This document shows positions 28,305 through 36,494 of a stretch of DNA of 64,000 nucleotides, piece after piece. The notes beneath the pieces were generated by a model that saw nothing but the letters and a program-made list of their open reading frames with translations, made no database searches and was not told the DNA's origin. The stretch covers positions 112,525-176,524 of the forward strand of contig JAJFVL010000010.1 of the NCBI GenBank assembly GCA_021371855.1, read 5' to 3'. The translations under genes and the position numbers were made by a program. The stretch is from Bacteroidales bacterium (GTDB lineage: Bacteria; Bacteroidota; Bacteroidia; Bacteroidales; VadinHA17). Within the stretch, counting starts at the first letter, position 1; every line of letters starts with the position of its first letter.

Positions 28305-28398
28305 CTAACATTTTATTAATGCAATACATTTTTCAGCAAACAACAGGTATTAGTTGTTCATGTTAATTCTAACTTAGTTCTCTTATGTAACTTCTTTC

Positions 28399-29745
28399 TC
28401 AAGCAGCTTCAAGAATCGCAATTTTCTTTTTTAGCTGATTGATCTTTTTTTCTTTATACTTTTGTTGATAGTCATCTAACGCTTTGGGATTAAAGGCTTC
28501 CTGATTAGATACCATTTTATAGTAAATAATTGCAAGTTTTCTTGCTGTAGCGACAACAGCTTTTGCATTTCCTGTTTTGCCCCTAATTCTGCGATAAAAA
28601 TCAACTAAAGGACTTTTACTATTGTTTAATCCCACAGCTGCCATACGAAATGCCTGCCCCGCGTGGTGCTTCTTTTTTTGAATCCTGCTACTTATCTCCT
28701 TGCCACCAGATATTTTTGTATTTGGGGCCAAGCCTAACCAGGAAGTAAAATAATTTTCATTTTTCCATTTAGACATATCTGTTCCTACTTCCGAGAAGAT
28801 GGACAACGCGCTTATTTCACTGATACCGGATACTTCTGTAACGTCCACTCCTAATACCTCATGCAGATAAGCTGACAAATTATACAAAACCCTGTTTTTA
28901 TAGCTTTTTTTCCTTTTTGTTGGGGGAATATCCGTCAATAAACCTCCATTTTTTAAAGCGATTTGGCCCATTAATTGTTTCTCTATTTCATGATCACATT
29001 CTTCGATCATTTGACGGTGCATACTATATAATTTATAACACTGTCTGAGTTCAAAAAGATGTTCTGTCGTCCAATGTCCTTCTAATGATTTGATGATATC
29101 TTCCCTGCTCGCCTTTATTCTCTTATCCCTTAATTCGGCTAAGACTTCAGGATTCCGTTCACCATTCAGAATGGCTTCAATAATTAGTAACCCGGTTTTT
29201 CCGTCAATATCACTAATGATTGTATGTAATTTTATATTCATCAATTCCAACACCTTTTGCATCCGGTTTATGTATCCGGCAGATATACGGACCAAATTCT
29301 TCCTGTGCCGAACCAGGCTTCTTAATGTCCTGGTTATTTGATCCGGTTGAAAGCTTGCATGAAGCAAACCGCAACTATGTAGTTTTTGTATCCATTCCGC
29401 ATCACTCTCATCGTCTTTGCGACCTGTCACATTCTTTACATGTTTGGCATTAACAAGATAAACCTCAAATCCATATTCCTGCAAAATCAAAAATAACGCA
29501 ACCCAATATACCCCGGTACTTTCCATGGCTATAGTTGTTATGCCATGCTCTTTTAAAGTCCCGGCTATCAAGTGTAAATCCCTTGTGAAACATCCAAATG
29601 ACCGTACTTCAACCTCTTCCGAGCTGATCGGATATGCTACCATCATTTCTGTATCTGACACATCTATACCTGCTGCTGTAGGATTGATCACTGTCAGTTG
29701 TGAGATTTTTTTCACTTCTGCTTTTTTTGTTTTACTTTTACCCAT
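28399..29745 (-). CDS. IS110-family DEDD transposase
   Basis: The 448-residue recombinase has the RuvC-like DEDD domain: D28 in GIDVSD, E75 in AMESTGVYW, and D112/D115 in GRKDDESDAEW. The C-terminal Tnp_20 domain has SGISEISALSIFSEVG, WLGLAPNTKISGGKE and HHAGQAFRMAAVGL; the serine of ISGG is a candidate for the catalytic serine known from IS110 enzymes. A lysine-rich tail (QKYKEKKINQLKKKI) closes the protein. The frame is intact, so the element may be active. Known IS110 relatives use a bridge RNA made from the element's non-coding end, and the 200 bp upstream here are structured (see the ncRNA entry). Confidence 0.93.
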   Translation of the reverse strand: MGKSKTKKAEVKKISQLTVINPTAAGIDVSDTEMMVAYPISSEEVEVRSFGCFTRDLHLIAGTLKEHGITTIAMESTGVYWVALFLILQEYGFEVYLVNAKHVKNVTGRKDDESDAEWIQKLHSCGLLHASFQPDQITRTLRSLVRHRKNLVRISAGYINRMQKVLELMNIKLHTIISDIDGKTGLLIIEAILNGERNPEVLAELRDKRIKASREDIIKSLEGHWTTEHLFELRQCYKLYSMHRQMIEECDHEIEKQLMGQIALKNGGLLTDIPPTKRKKSYKNRVLYNLSAYLHEVLGVDVTEVSGISEISALSIFSEVGTDMSKWKNENYFTSWLGLAPNTKISGGKEISSRIQKKKHHAGQAFRMAAVGLNNSKSPLVDFYRRIRGKTGNAKAVVATARKLAIIYYKMVSNQEAFNPKALDDYQQKYKEKKINQLKKKIAILEAA

Positions 29746-29768
29746 ATGTTTAAATTTAAGTTTATATT

Positions 29769-29913
29769 ATTGCTCCGTGCCTGTTGATTTTTGAGAGATT
29801 AATTCTCTTATACGGCATCCAACTGCCAATGGCAACTCATAAAACCAGCAGAACCAGACTACTTTTTGATGTCGAAGCACCATAGAAAAAACGGTTTTTT
29901 TGCACGGAGCAAT
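29769..29913 (-). ncRNA. Candidate IS110 bridge RNA region
   Basis: This 145-bp non-coding stretch upstream of the transposase is framed by a perfect 12-bp inverted repeat, ATTGCTCCGTGC (29769-29780) and GCACGGAGCAAT (29902-29913). Two smaller hairpins lie inside: AGAGA-TTAAT-TCTCT (29794-29808) and TGCC-AAT-GGCA (29824-29834). The position on the 5' side of the transposase gene and the stem-loop content are what is expected of a bridge RNA in the IS110 subgroup. The guide loops cannot be assigned without the element ends. Confidence 0.4.
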
Positions 29914-29973
29914 TGCTTAAATTTAACGATTTTTCCCCTGTTACTCTATAGTCAACTGTACTATCTAATACTC

Positions 29974-30121
29974 GGGGACTACTTTGACAGATTAGAAAAT
30001 CAGCCAGTTTTTACCCTTGGTTCCTAAAGGGAACTGGATGATTTTCAACTTTCCCCTTCAGGGGGTAGGGGGTAAAAAAGTTGAAAATCGTTGATGAACT
30101 TAAATCTGTCAAAGTAGTCCT
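29974..30121. repeat. Nested inverted-repeat element (MITE-like)
   Basis: Perfect 18-bp inverted repeats bound the element: GGACTACTTTGACAGATT at 29974-29991 and its complement at 30104-30121. Inside is a second perfect 13-bp pair, GATTTTCAACTTT and AAAGTTGAAAATC, around a CCCCTTCAGGGGG core. A CCAGTT...AACTGG hairpin occupies the left arm. No coding frame is present. It looks like a non-autonomous mobile element or a large bidirectional hairpin between the IS and the epimerase operon. Confidence 0.65.
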
Positions 30122-30257
30122 TCAGCATTGAAAAATTCAGTTGTCAAGTGAAATAACAAAAATAGTTACATATGAGAATTAGGTTTAATCTGAATATGTG
30201 AGAGAATTCAATTAAAACGCACAAGTTTAAATTTTGATTTTTTAAGATTAAGTTGTG

Positions 30258-31508
30258 ATGGGAACCTCAAACAAGGAATTAAGACGATATCGTAACTCTT
30301 TCAGTAAAGAACTTCATGAAGATATTCTTCCTTACTGGATGAAATACGGCGTTGAAAAGAACGGTCATGGATTCTATGGAGCAGTTGATCTGGACGGGAA
30401 TCCAGTATTGACAGCAAACAAAACAAGTGTATTGAACGCCAGAATATTATGGACTTTTTCAGCTGCCACATTGCTTGACGGGAATGAAGAATATGCAGCT
30501 ATTGCAGATAAAGCTTATAATGTAATTACAGAAGATTTTGAAGATAAGGAGTTTGGTGGTTATTTTATGGAGCTGACTTCTGACAATAAGGTTGCCAACG
30601 ATATTAAACATACCTATGCCCAGGCATTTGTGATTTATTCGCTTTGCAAATATTATGAACTCCGGCCTCTTGACACAATTATGCAAAAGATCAGGGTATT
30701 TTTTAAGCTTCTGGAAGAAAAGGCTAAAGATCCTTCAAATATTGGTTATCGTGAATCGTTTACACGTGACTGGAAAATTTATAGCGAGAACCGGATGGCC
30801 GACAACAATGAGCCAAAATCGATGAATACCCATTTGCATGTACTGGAGGCCTGGGCTGCATTGTACAAAGTTTGGAAAGATCCTGTAGTCGAGTTAAGGC
30901 TGACTGAAATGCTGAATCTGTTTCTGGAAAAGATCATCCGGAATGACGGCCATTTTGGTATTTTTTTCGATGAGGTTTTTAATGAGGCAGATTCATCATC
31001 AGGGACATGTTCGTTCGGACATGAAATTGAAGGATCATGGTTATTGTGGGAAGCTGCGGGAATACTTGGGGACAAAGAAATTATTGAAAAGTTGAACCCG
31101 GTTGTTGTAAAAATGGTTGATAATATTGAACGGGTAGCTGTGGATAAAGACGGGGGACTTTTTCTCGAATCGACTCGGTTCGGGAGCCATCTTAAAACAA
31201 ATAAACACTGGTGGCAGCAAGCCGAAACGCTTGTCGGATTTATGAATGCATTCGAAATGACCGGTCATGTAAAATACTGGGATACAGTAAAACTTTCGTG
31301 GAATTTTATCGATACTTATCTGATTGACCATAAAAGAGGTGAATGGTTCACCAAACTTAACCGTCTGGGAATTCCATATCTGGTCGAACCAGCCGATGAT
31401 CCTTCTCCTTATTACCGCAACGACTGGAAAATTGATCCCTGGAAATGTCCGTACCACAACGGCAGGGCAATGATGGAACTTATTAAAAGAATTGATTTAA
31501 TGTTATAA
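30258..31508 (+). CDS. AGE-family sugar 2-epimerase (cellobiose 2-epimerase-like)
   Basis: The 416-residue cytoplasmic protein has the (alpha/alpha)6 barrel motifs of the N-acylglucosamine 2-epimerase superfamily. HGFYGAVDLDGNPV and VLNARILWTFSAA are closest to cellobiose/mannobiose 2-epimerases. Conserved histidine motifs are HTYAQAFVIYSL, NTHLHVLEAWAALY, FGHEIEGSWLLWEA and KHWWQQAETLVGF. It would convert the reducing-end glucose or mannose of a disaccharide; an N-acetylmannosamine 2-epimerase role is a less likely alternative. The ATG at 30258 is preferred over the GTG at 30255. It is the first gene of a three-gene operon with the UroD-family and second GH123-like genes. Confidence 0.88.
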   Translation: MGTSNKELRRYRNSFSKELHEDILPYWMKYGVEKNGHGFYGAVDLDGNPVLTANKTSVLNARILWTFSAATLLDGNEEYAAIADKAYNVITEDFEDKEFGGYFMELTSDNKVANDIKHTYAQAFVIYSLCKYYELRPLDTIMQKIRVFFKLLEEKAKDPSNIGYRESFTRDWKIYSENRMADNNEPKSMNTHLHVLEAWAALYKVWKDPVVELRLTEMLNLFLEKIIRNDGHFGIFFDEVFNEADSSSGTCSFGHEIEGSWLLWEAAGILGDKEIIEKLNPVVVKMVDNIERVAVDKDGGLFLESTRFGSHLKTNKHWWQQAETLVGFMNAFEMTGHVKYWDTVKLSWNFIDTYLIDHKRGEWFTKLNRLGIPYLVEPADDPSPYYRNDWKIDPWKCPYHNGRAMMELIKRIDLML

Positions 31509-31535
31509 TGCTTAATTTAGTGTGCTAAATCCGTT

Positions 31536-31663
31536 AACCCTTTAACCCGTTGAACCCTCGAACCCTTGAACCCTCGAACCCTCGAACCCTCGAACCCTCG
31601 AACCCTCGAACCCTCGAACCCTCGAACCCTCGAACCCTTAAACCCTTAAACCCTTAAACCTTT
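31536..31663 (+). repeat. 8-bp tandem repeat (AACCCTCG/AACCCTTA) upstream of UroD-family gene
   Basis: From 31553 to 31656 there are 13 uninterrupted octamers: one AACCCTCG, one AACCCTTG, eight AACCCTCG and three AACCCTTA. Two less regular units (31536-31552) precede them and a 7-nt partial unit (31657-31663) touches the ATG at 31664. The array fills almost the whole gap after the epimerase stop codon, so the translation start region of the next gene is made of repeat DNA. Copy number is likely to vary by slippage. Confidence 0.9.
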
Positions 31664-32686
31664 ATGACCGGATATGAAAGGATCGTCGCCGCACTAAAAG
31701 GTGAAAAACCTGATAAAGTTCCTGTGATGCTGCATAATTTCATGATGGCAGCCATGGAGCATAATACTACGATGGAGCAGTATCGCAATAGTCCCCGCCT
31801 GATCGCTGAATGTTTCATTGATGCAATTGACAGATATAAGTATGACGGCATTCTTGTTGATATAGACACCGTTACACTTGCCGGGGCGGTGGGTGTCCCG
31901 GTTGATTTTCCGGTAACCGATCCGGCACGGACTCATAACGGGAATCTTGAAAATCTGAAAGATGCATTAAGCCTGAAGCCACCGAAGGTAGAAAATTATA
32001 AATACATACAGATCTGGCTGGAAGCAGTACGAATATTAAAAGATTATTATAAAAGCGAGATATATATCCGCGGCAACTGCGACCAGGCTCCTTTTTCTCT
32101 GGCAAGTATGATGCGCGGAGCACAGAACTGGATGATCGATTTAATGATGGGACCGGAAGAACAGATTAACATCCTTCTGGATTATTGTACCGATGCATGT
32201 TCTCAATTTGTAAAACTTATGGCTCAGACTGGATGTGATATGGTTTCCAATGGAGACAGTCCTGCCGGGCCTGAAATGATTTCGGCTGATATGTATGAAA
32301 AATTTGCCATGCCCTATGAGAAAAAGATTGTTGAGGTGGCTCACCAGGCCGGGTTGCCATACACATTGCATATTTGCGGCAATACTGATGTAATAATTGA
32401 ATACATGTTATCGACCGGTGCCGATGCTCATGAACTGGATTACAAAACCGATGTTACACGAATATTAAATTGTTTTCAAAACAAAGCAACTTTCATAGGA
32501 AATATTGATCCCAGCGGTGTATTGGCGCTAGGTTCGGTAGATGATGTGCAGAAGAAAACCATGGAATTATTGTCTGTCTGGAAAAACTCAAACCGTTTTA
32601 TTCTGAATGCCGGATGTGCTATTCCTCCTGACACTCCATCAGAGAACTTAAAAATGATGATAGATACAGCAAGAAAATTCAGATAA
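31664..32686 (+). CDS. Uroporphyrinogen decarboxylase / MtaA-CmuA-family protein
   Basis: The 340-residue cytoplasmic protein has the UroD-fold family signatures: GYERIVAALKGEKPDKVPVM at the start, NCDQAPFSLASMMRG near residue 138, then PYTLHICGNTD with the His-Cys of zinc-type methyltransferases. It ends with FIGNIDPSGVLALG and LNAGCAIPPDTPSENLK. The H-x-C and a late cysteine (AGC) resemble corrinoid-dependent methyltransferases such as MtaA more than true heme-pathway UroD. Such proteins are often seen in sugar loci with unknown job. The start codon directly abuts an octamer tandem repeat. It is 41 bp upstream of the second GH123-like gene. Confidence 0.85.
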   Translation: MTGYERIVAALKGEKPDKVPVMLHNFMMAAMEHNTTMEQYRNSPRLIAECFIDAIDRYKYDGILVDIDTVTLAGAVGVPVDFPVTDPARTHNGNLENLKDALSLKPPKVENYKYIQIWLEAVRILKDYYKSEIYIRGNCDQAPFSLASMMRGAQNWMIDLMMGPEEQINILLDYCTDACSQFVKLMAQTGCDMVSNGDSPAGPEMISADMYEKFAMPYEKKIVEVAHQAGLPYTLHICGNTDVIIEYMLSTGADAHELDYKTDVTRILNCFQNKATFIGNIDPSGVLALGSVDDVQKKTMELLSVWKNSNRFILNAGCAIPPDTPSENLKMMIDTARKFR

Positions 32687-32727
32687 AGAAAATTGTCCTG
32701 TCAGATCTTGTTTAAAAATATTTAGAA

Positions 32728-35706
32728 ATGAAAATAGTTTATTGCCTCGCTTTCACATTTGCAACTGTAACTTGTTTTGGTAAAACATCTTCCTCTCCAA
32801 ATTATAGCGTTCCGGGATCTCTCTGGCCCGAAGGATTCGGAAACCACAGAGCCGTTCTCGAACTGTCAAAAAAAGCTGAGGCGGCAACACTTGATATCTT
32901 GTGGCGCCGACACGACAAAAATCCTGAGAATAAGAGGTTCTTAATTGTAGAGGCATCAACGGGAGATACTATCCCGAATATTTATCGTTATGAAGTAAAC
33001 AATGAACGGTGTAAACTTGCCTTTGGACCGGTAAAAAATGCAGGAACATATTATTTCTACTATCTGCCTTACGAAGTTCAGCCAAATTGGGGTTTTTACG
33101 GGAAGGATTATCTGAAACCCGAAAATACACCTTCAAAGGAATGGGTAAACAAGAACCATGTCGATAATGTATTGAAATCAAAACAATTCCCTTTGGCAAA
33201 ACTATCTGGCTTTCAATCCCGTTCTGCCTTTGATTCTTTCTATCCTATGGAAGTAATCCCGACTTCTTCTGAAAAAGATGCTCTTCTCACAAAATTCAAC
33301 AGTGATTTTCTTATTTTTCCGGAAGACAGGGCGTATCCTATCCGCATGAAAGACGAGATACCGCTTAGGTGGGTAGAACAAGGTCCGTCACAAAAGTTTA
33401 CGGGTGAAGCTTGCAAAAATGAGTATTATGCTTTTCAGCTCGGAATTTATGCATCGAAGAAAGGCCTGGAGAATGTAAAAGTTGAATTTTCAGCTCTCGA
33501 AAGCAGCAGTAATAAGATTATTTCTTCAAACCTGACCTGTTTCAATACCGGTGGAGTGGATCCTTACGGGAAGCCTTTTGAGAAAAGAGTGGATGTATCA
33601 AAAGGAGCCGTTCAGCCACTTTGGATCGGAATAGATATTCCTGAAACAATTCCTGCAGGGATTTACAAGGGAGCAATTACTGTACGTCCTGAAAATGCTG
33701 ATCCGCAGACGGTGGAAATCATTATTAAGATCAGCGACAAAATTCTGACCGATCGTGGTGACAGCGAGACAAGGAAACATTCACGCCTTCGCTGGCTGAA
33801 TTCTACTCTTGGTATTGACGATAAACCAACAAAACCCTACGAAGCAATTGAATTTTTAGGCAATAATACTTATCGGCTTACTGACAAAATACTGGTTATG
33901 GATCCTAATGGGATGCCGGGATCAATACAAGTATCGGGGACTGAAATTTTACAGCATCCTGTCTCATTTTTGGTAGAATCAAAATCCGGAGTTGAACAAT
34001 TCTCTTTACCTGGAGAGGTGAAATTGCTTAAAAACAAGCCAGGAGCAATGAGCGGATCGTGGAAATGCCAGTCAAAAAATATTGAACTCACTGGTGCTGG
34101 TGTTATTGAATCGGATGGTTATATCAACTATAAAATTCAGGTAAAGGCTTTAAATGATGTCAGTCTGAATGATGTCAGGCTCGAATTGCCATTTGCGGAA
34201 GATATAGCACAATATATGATGGGTATGGGTCTTCCCGGGACCACTGTCCCTCAATCACATCAGGCCAAATGGAAAGGCCCTTATGATAGTTTCTGGATTG
34301 GTAATACAAAGGGCGGGTTATGGTGTGAACTAAGGGGAGGCAGTTACAATGGACCTCTGATGAACCTTTATCATCCTGATCCACCTGCTTCGTGGTTTAA
34401 CAAAGACAAAGGCGGATTCAAGATTGAAAAAAGTCCGGAACAGATAAAAGCAGTTGTATACAGCGGGATGAGGGAACTGAAAGCAGGTGAAAACATTGAC
34501 TTTGAATGGTCAATGCTGATTACTCCTGTAAAAAAAGTCAATTACCGGAGCCAGTTTCTCGACAGGTACTATCACAATGGAGGCAATCCTTTACCTTCCG
34601 ACGCCGATCTTGCGTGTGGTGTCAGGATCGTGAACCTGCACCACGCCAATAACTATAACCCGCACATCAATTATCCTTTCATTGCAGTGGACTCAATGAA
34701 ATGGTTTGTCAACCGCATGCACGAAAAAGGACAGAAGGTAAAAATATACTATACGATACGTGAACTTACCAATTATGCAACTGAGATTTGGGCGTTACGG
34801 AGTCTTGGAAATGAAATTCTTGGAGATGGGGACGGGGGTGGATACCCATGGCTGAAGGAACATTTTATTGATGGCTACATGCCACAATGGTATCAGTACT
34901 TTCCTGATAAAAGCGCTGATGCATCAATTGTCAATGCCCCTGGTGATTCAAGATGGTACAATTATTACATAGAAGGGCTGGCATGGCTGGTCAGGAATAT
35001 TGATATCGACGGTTTATATCTCGATGATGTATCGTATGATAGGCGAACAGTAAAACGGATCAGGAAAGTACTGGATAACAATAAACCGGGCTGCATGATC
35101 GATCTGCATTCCAATACGGGTTTCTCAAAAGGTCCTGCAATCCAGTACGCTGAATATTTCCCGTATGTTGATAAAATATGGTTCGGTGAAAGTTTTCAAT
35201 ATAATAGAATGCCCCCTGAGAACTGGCTCGTTGAAGTTTCTGGCATCCCGTTCGGATTGATGGGCGACATGCTTCAGGGTGGCGGGAATCGCTGGATGGG
35301 AATGGTTTACGGAATGACAGTCCGCCATCCATGGACTACAGAAGGAATGAAATGTGACCCACGCCCCGTATGGAAGGTATGGGATGAATTTGACATAGCA
35401 TCTTCATCAATGATAGGATACTGGGAAAAAGATTGCCATGTAAGGACTGATCATCCCGACATACATGCGACAGTTTATCAGAAGGAGGGGAGATCATTGA
35501 TATCTGTTGCAAGCTGGGCTGAAAAACAGGTTAACTTTTCATTTCAGTTTGATTGGAAAGCTCTTGGAATCAATCCTGCAAAGACGATTTTAGTTGCTCC
35601 TGAAATTAAAGATTTTCAAAAGAAAACTACTTTCAAACCTGGTGATACAATCCCGATTGAACCAATGAGAGGATGGCTAATTTACCTGAGTGAAACAAAT
35701 TTATGA
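32728..35706 (+). CDS. GH123-like (DUF6067) glycoside hydrolase, long form
   Basis: A 992-residue secreted protein (signal peptide MKIVYCLAFTFATVTCFG) paralogous to the enzyme at 12571. Shared landmarks are EYYAFQLGIYASKKG, the RLRWLNSTLGIDDKPTKPY stretch, AQYMMGMG, KVKIYYTIRELTNY, DIDGLYLDDVSYDRRT and VDKIWFGESFQYNR. The first 190 residues are an additional beta-rich domain (DTIPNIYRYEVNNERCKLAFG, then YYFYYLPYEVQPNW) that the shorter paralogue lacks. The acidic residues in GLYLDDVSYD correspond to GVYIDDSALD of the paralogue and are candidate catalytic groups. A 24-bp perfect palindrome overlaps its stop codon. Substrate unknown. Confidence 0.75.
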   Translation: MKIVYCLAFTFATVTCFGKTSSSPNYSVPGSLWPEGFGNHRAVLELSKKAEAATLDILWRRHDKNPENKRFLIVEASTGDTIPNIYRYEVNNERCKLAFGPVKNAGTYYFYYLPYEVQPNWGFYGKDYLKPENTPSKEWVNKNHVDNVLKSKQFPLAKLSGFQSRSAFDSFYPMEVIPTSSEKDALLTKFNSDFLIFPEDRAYPIRMKDEIPLRWVEQGPSQKFTGEACKNEYYAFQLGIYASKKGLENVKVEFSALESSSNKIISSNLTCFNTGGVDPYGKPFEKRVDVSKGAVQPLWIGIDIPETIPAGIYKGAITVRPENADPQTVEIIIKISDKILTDRGDSETRKHSRLRWLNSTLGIDDKPTKPYEAIEFLGNNTYRLTDKILVMDPNGMPGSIQVSGTEILQHPVSFLVESKSGVEQFSLPGEVKLLKNKPGAMSGSWKCQSKNIELTGAGVIESDGYINYKIQVKALNDVSLNDVRLELPFAEDIAQYMMGMGLPGTTVPQSHQAKWKGPYDSFWIGNTKGGLWCELRGGSYNGPLMNLYHPDPPASWFNKDKGGFKIEKSPEQIKAVVYSGMRELKAGENIDFEWSMLITPVKKVNYRSQFLDRYYHNGGNPLPSDADLACGVRIVNLHHANNYNPHINYPFIAVDSMKWFVNRMHEKGQKVKIYYTIRELTNYATEIWALRSLGNEILGDGDGGGYPWLKEHFIDGYMPQWYQYFPDKSADASIVNAPGDSRWYNYYIEGLAWLVRNIDIDGLYLDDVSYDRRTVKRIRKVLDNNKPGCMIDLHSNTGFSKGPAIQYAEYFPYVDKIWFGESFQYNRMPPENWLVEVSGIPFGLMGDMLQGGGNRWMGMVYGMTVRHPWTTEGMKCDPRPVWKVWDEFDIASSSMIGYWEKDCHVRTDHPDIHATVYQKEGRSLISVASWAEKQVNFSFQFDWKALGINPAKTILVAPEIKDFQKKTTFKPGDTIPIEPMRGWLIYLSETNL

Positions 35707-35724
35707 AAAACCGGTTTTTCATAA
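35701..35724. terminator. 24-bp perfect palindrome over stop codon
   Basis: The sequence TTATGAAAAACC is followed at once by its exact complement GGTTTTTCATAA. The TGA stop of the GH123-like gene lies inside. It can fold into a 10-bp stem with a CCGG loop and has T runs on the right arm, so it is a likely transcript end for the epimerase operon. Confidence 0.5.
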
Positions 35725-35808
35725 GTGATTTTATGAAATTTGCCAGTTCAGTTAATTTATACGATACTGCCGCTAATGGACAATTACAAACAGTTGGTCA
35801 AATAAAAA

Positions 35809-35837
35809 TTTGATTTAATTTTTTTTTCTTACCTTCG
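35809..35837 (+). promoter_or_regulatory. Candidate promoter 1 in long spacer
   Basis: TTTG at 35809-35812 and TACCTTCG at 35830-35837 are 17 bp apart, the usual layout of Bacteroidota -33 and -7 elements (TAnnTTTG with one mismatch). No gene follows within 600 bp, so it would drive a long leader or a small RNA. Confidence 0.4.
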
Positions 35838-36252
35838 ATATAAATTAGACTTTTATTGATATAGTCTGTACTGTTTTTTAACCATTCTTCTTCTAAGATA
35901 ATATGATGTATTAGTTAACTCTAAAATCTATTTTCTACATTTATTAGAAGAGGATTTTTACATTGGTTGGTCAATTATATTATGTGACTGACGTGGCGGA
36001 AGCTTGTAAGGAGGGATTATAAATTCAAGATAAAATACTGATTTTCAGCATATGTTTCTCCCTGATTCTTTTTATTTTAAAGACAAAATGGTTATATTAC
36101 TGGTGATTAGATCCATTTTAATCACATGAACAGCTCCGCCTGATCTTTTTAAAGGAGGTATTAATATCTTTTGAAGTGTCTTTACTTAACTTAAGTTATT
36201 ACGTACGAATGAAAGCTATTAATAGTTCGAAAAGTATAATTACTAATGTATT

Positions 36253-36291
36253 AAGACTGATCAAAGTTTCTGCTTTGGTTGGTCTTTTTTT
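36253..36291 (+). terminator. Rho-independent terminator-like hairpin
   Basis: AAGACTGATCAAAG (36253-36266) and CTTTGGTTGGTCTT (36273-36286) form a 14-bp stem with three G-U pairs and a 6-nt loop, followed by a T run to 36291. It would end transcripts starting at the promoter-like site near 35809. Confidence 0.55.
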
Positions 36292-36302
36292 GTTTATATT
36301 TG
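36274..36302 (+). promoter_or_regulatory. Candidate promoter 2, for surface-protein cassette
   Basis: TTTG (36274-36277) and TATATTTG (36295-36302) have a 17-bp spacer and full matches to the Bacteroidota consensus. The predicted start lies about 185 bp before the type B surface protein. The -33 element is part of the right arm of the preceding hairpin. Confidence 0.45.
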
Positions 36303-36494
36303 TTAAGAAGATTATCACTGTGGAAACAGCAACTCTGGTCGTTTGTAATTTATAATATAATAATAGACGACTTAATATAATTTCTATTAAGAAAAGAAGT
36401 TATGGGTATAAATTCATAACCAGCCAGCTAATTTCAGATTAAAAAAAATCAATAACATCAGGTTGCCAGAAATAATTCCAGATAAAAAATCAAA

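Larger units (their letters stand above)
28399..29913 (-). mobile_element. IS110-family insertion sequence (minimal extent)
   Basis: The limits given run from the transposase stop codon to the far arm of the upstream 12-bp inverted repeat. The true ends could not be fixed, because IS110-type elements lack terminal inverted repeats and leave little or no target duplication. The element sits between the second AraC gene and the epimerase operon and breaks no recognisable gene. Confidence 0.6.
35707..36494 (+). other. Intergenic region, 788 bp, promoter-terminator-promoter layout
   Basis: This long AT-rich spacer holds a promoter-like pair TTTG-17-TACCTTCG (35809-35837), a strong stem-loop with a T run (36253-36291), and a second pair TTTG-17-TATATTTG (36274-36302) upstream of the surface-protein gene. 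A 48-codon frame (36209-36355) with one hydrophobic segment exists but overlaps the terminator and second promoter, so I do not call it a gene. The layout allows a short non-coding transcript or attenuated leader. Confidence 0.4.

Noticed and set aside
29769..29913. The 12-bp inverted repeat as the terminal repeats of the insertion sequence
   Set aside because: Both arms are on the same side of the transposase gene, so they cannot bound an element that contains it; an internal RNA stem is the better reading.
31536..31663. Octamer array as a CRISPR or as a telomere
   Set aside because: The units are 8 bp with no spacers, so it is not CRISPR; it is internal to an operon with genes on both sides, so it is not a replicon end.
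36209..36355. 48-codon frame with one hydrophobic segment
   Set aside because: It overlaps the terminator-like hairpin and the second promoter-like site, and no ribosome-binding or homology evidence supports it.
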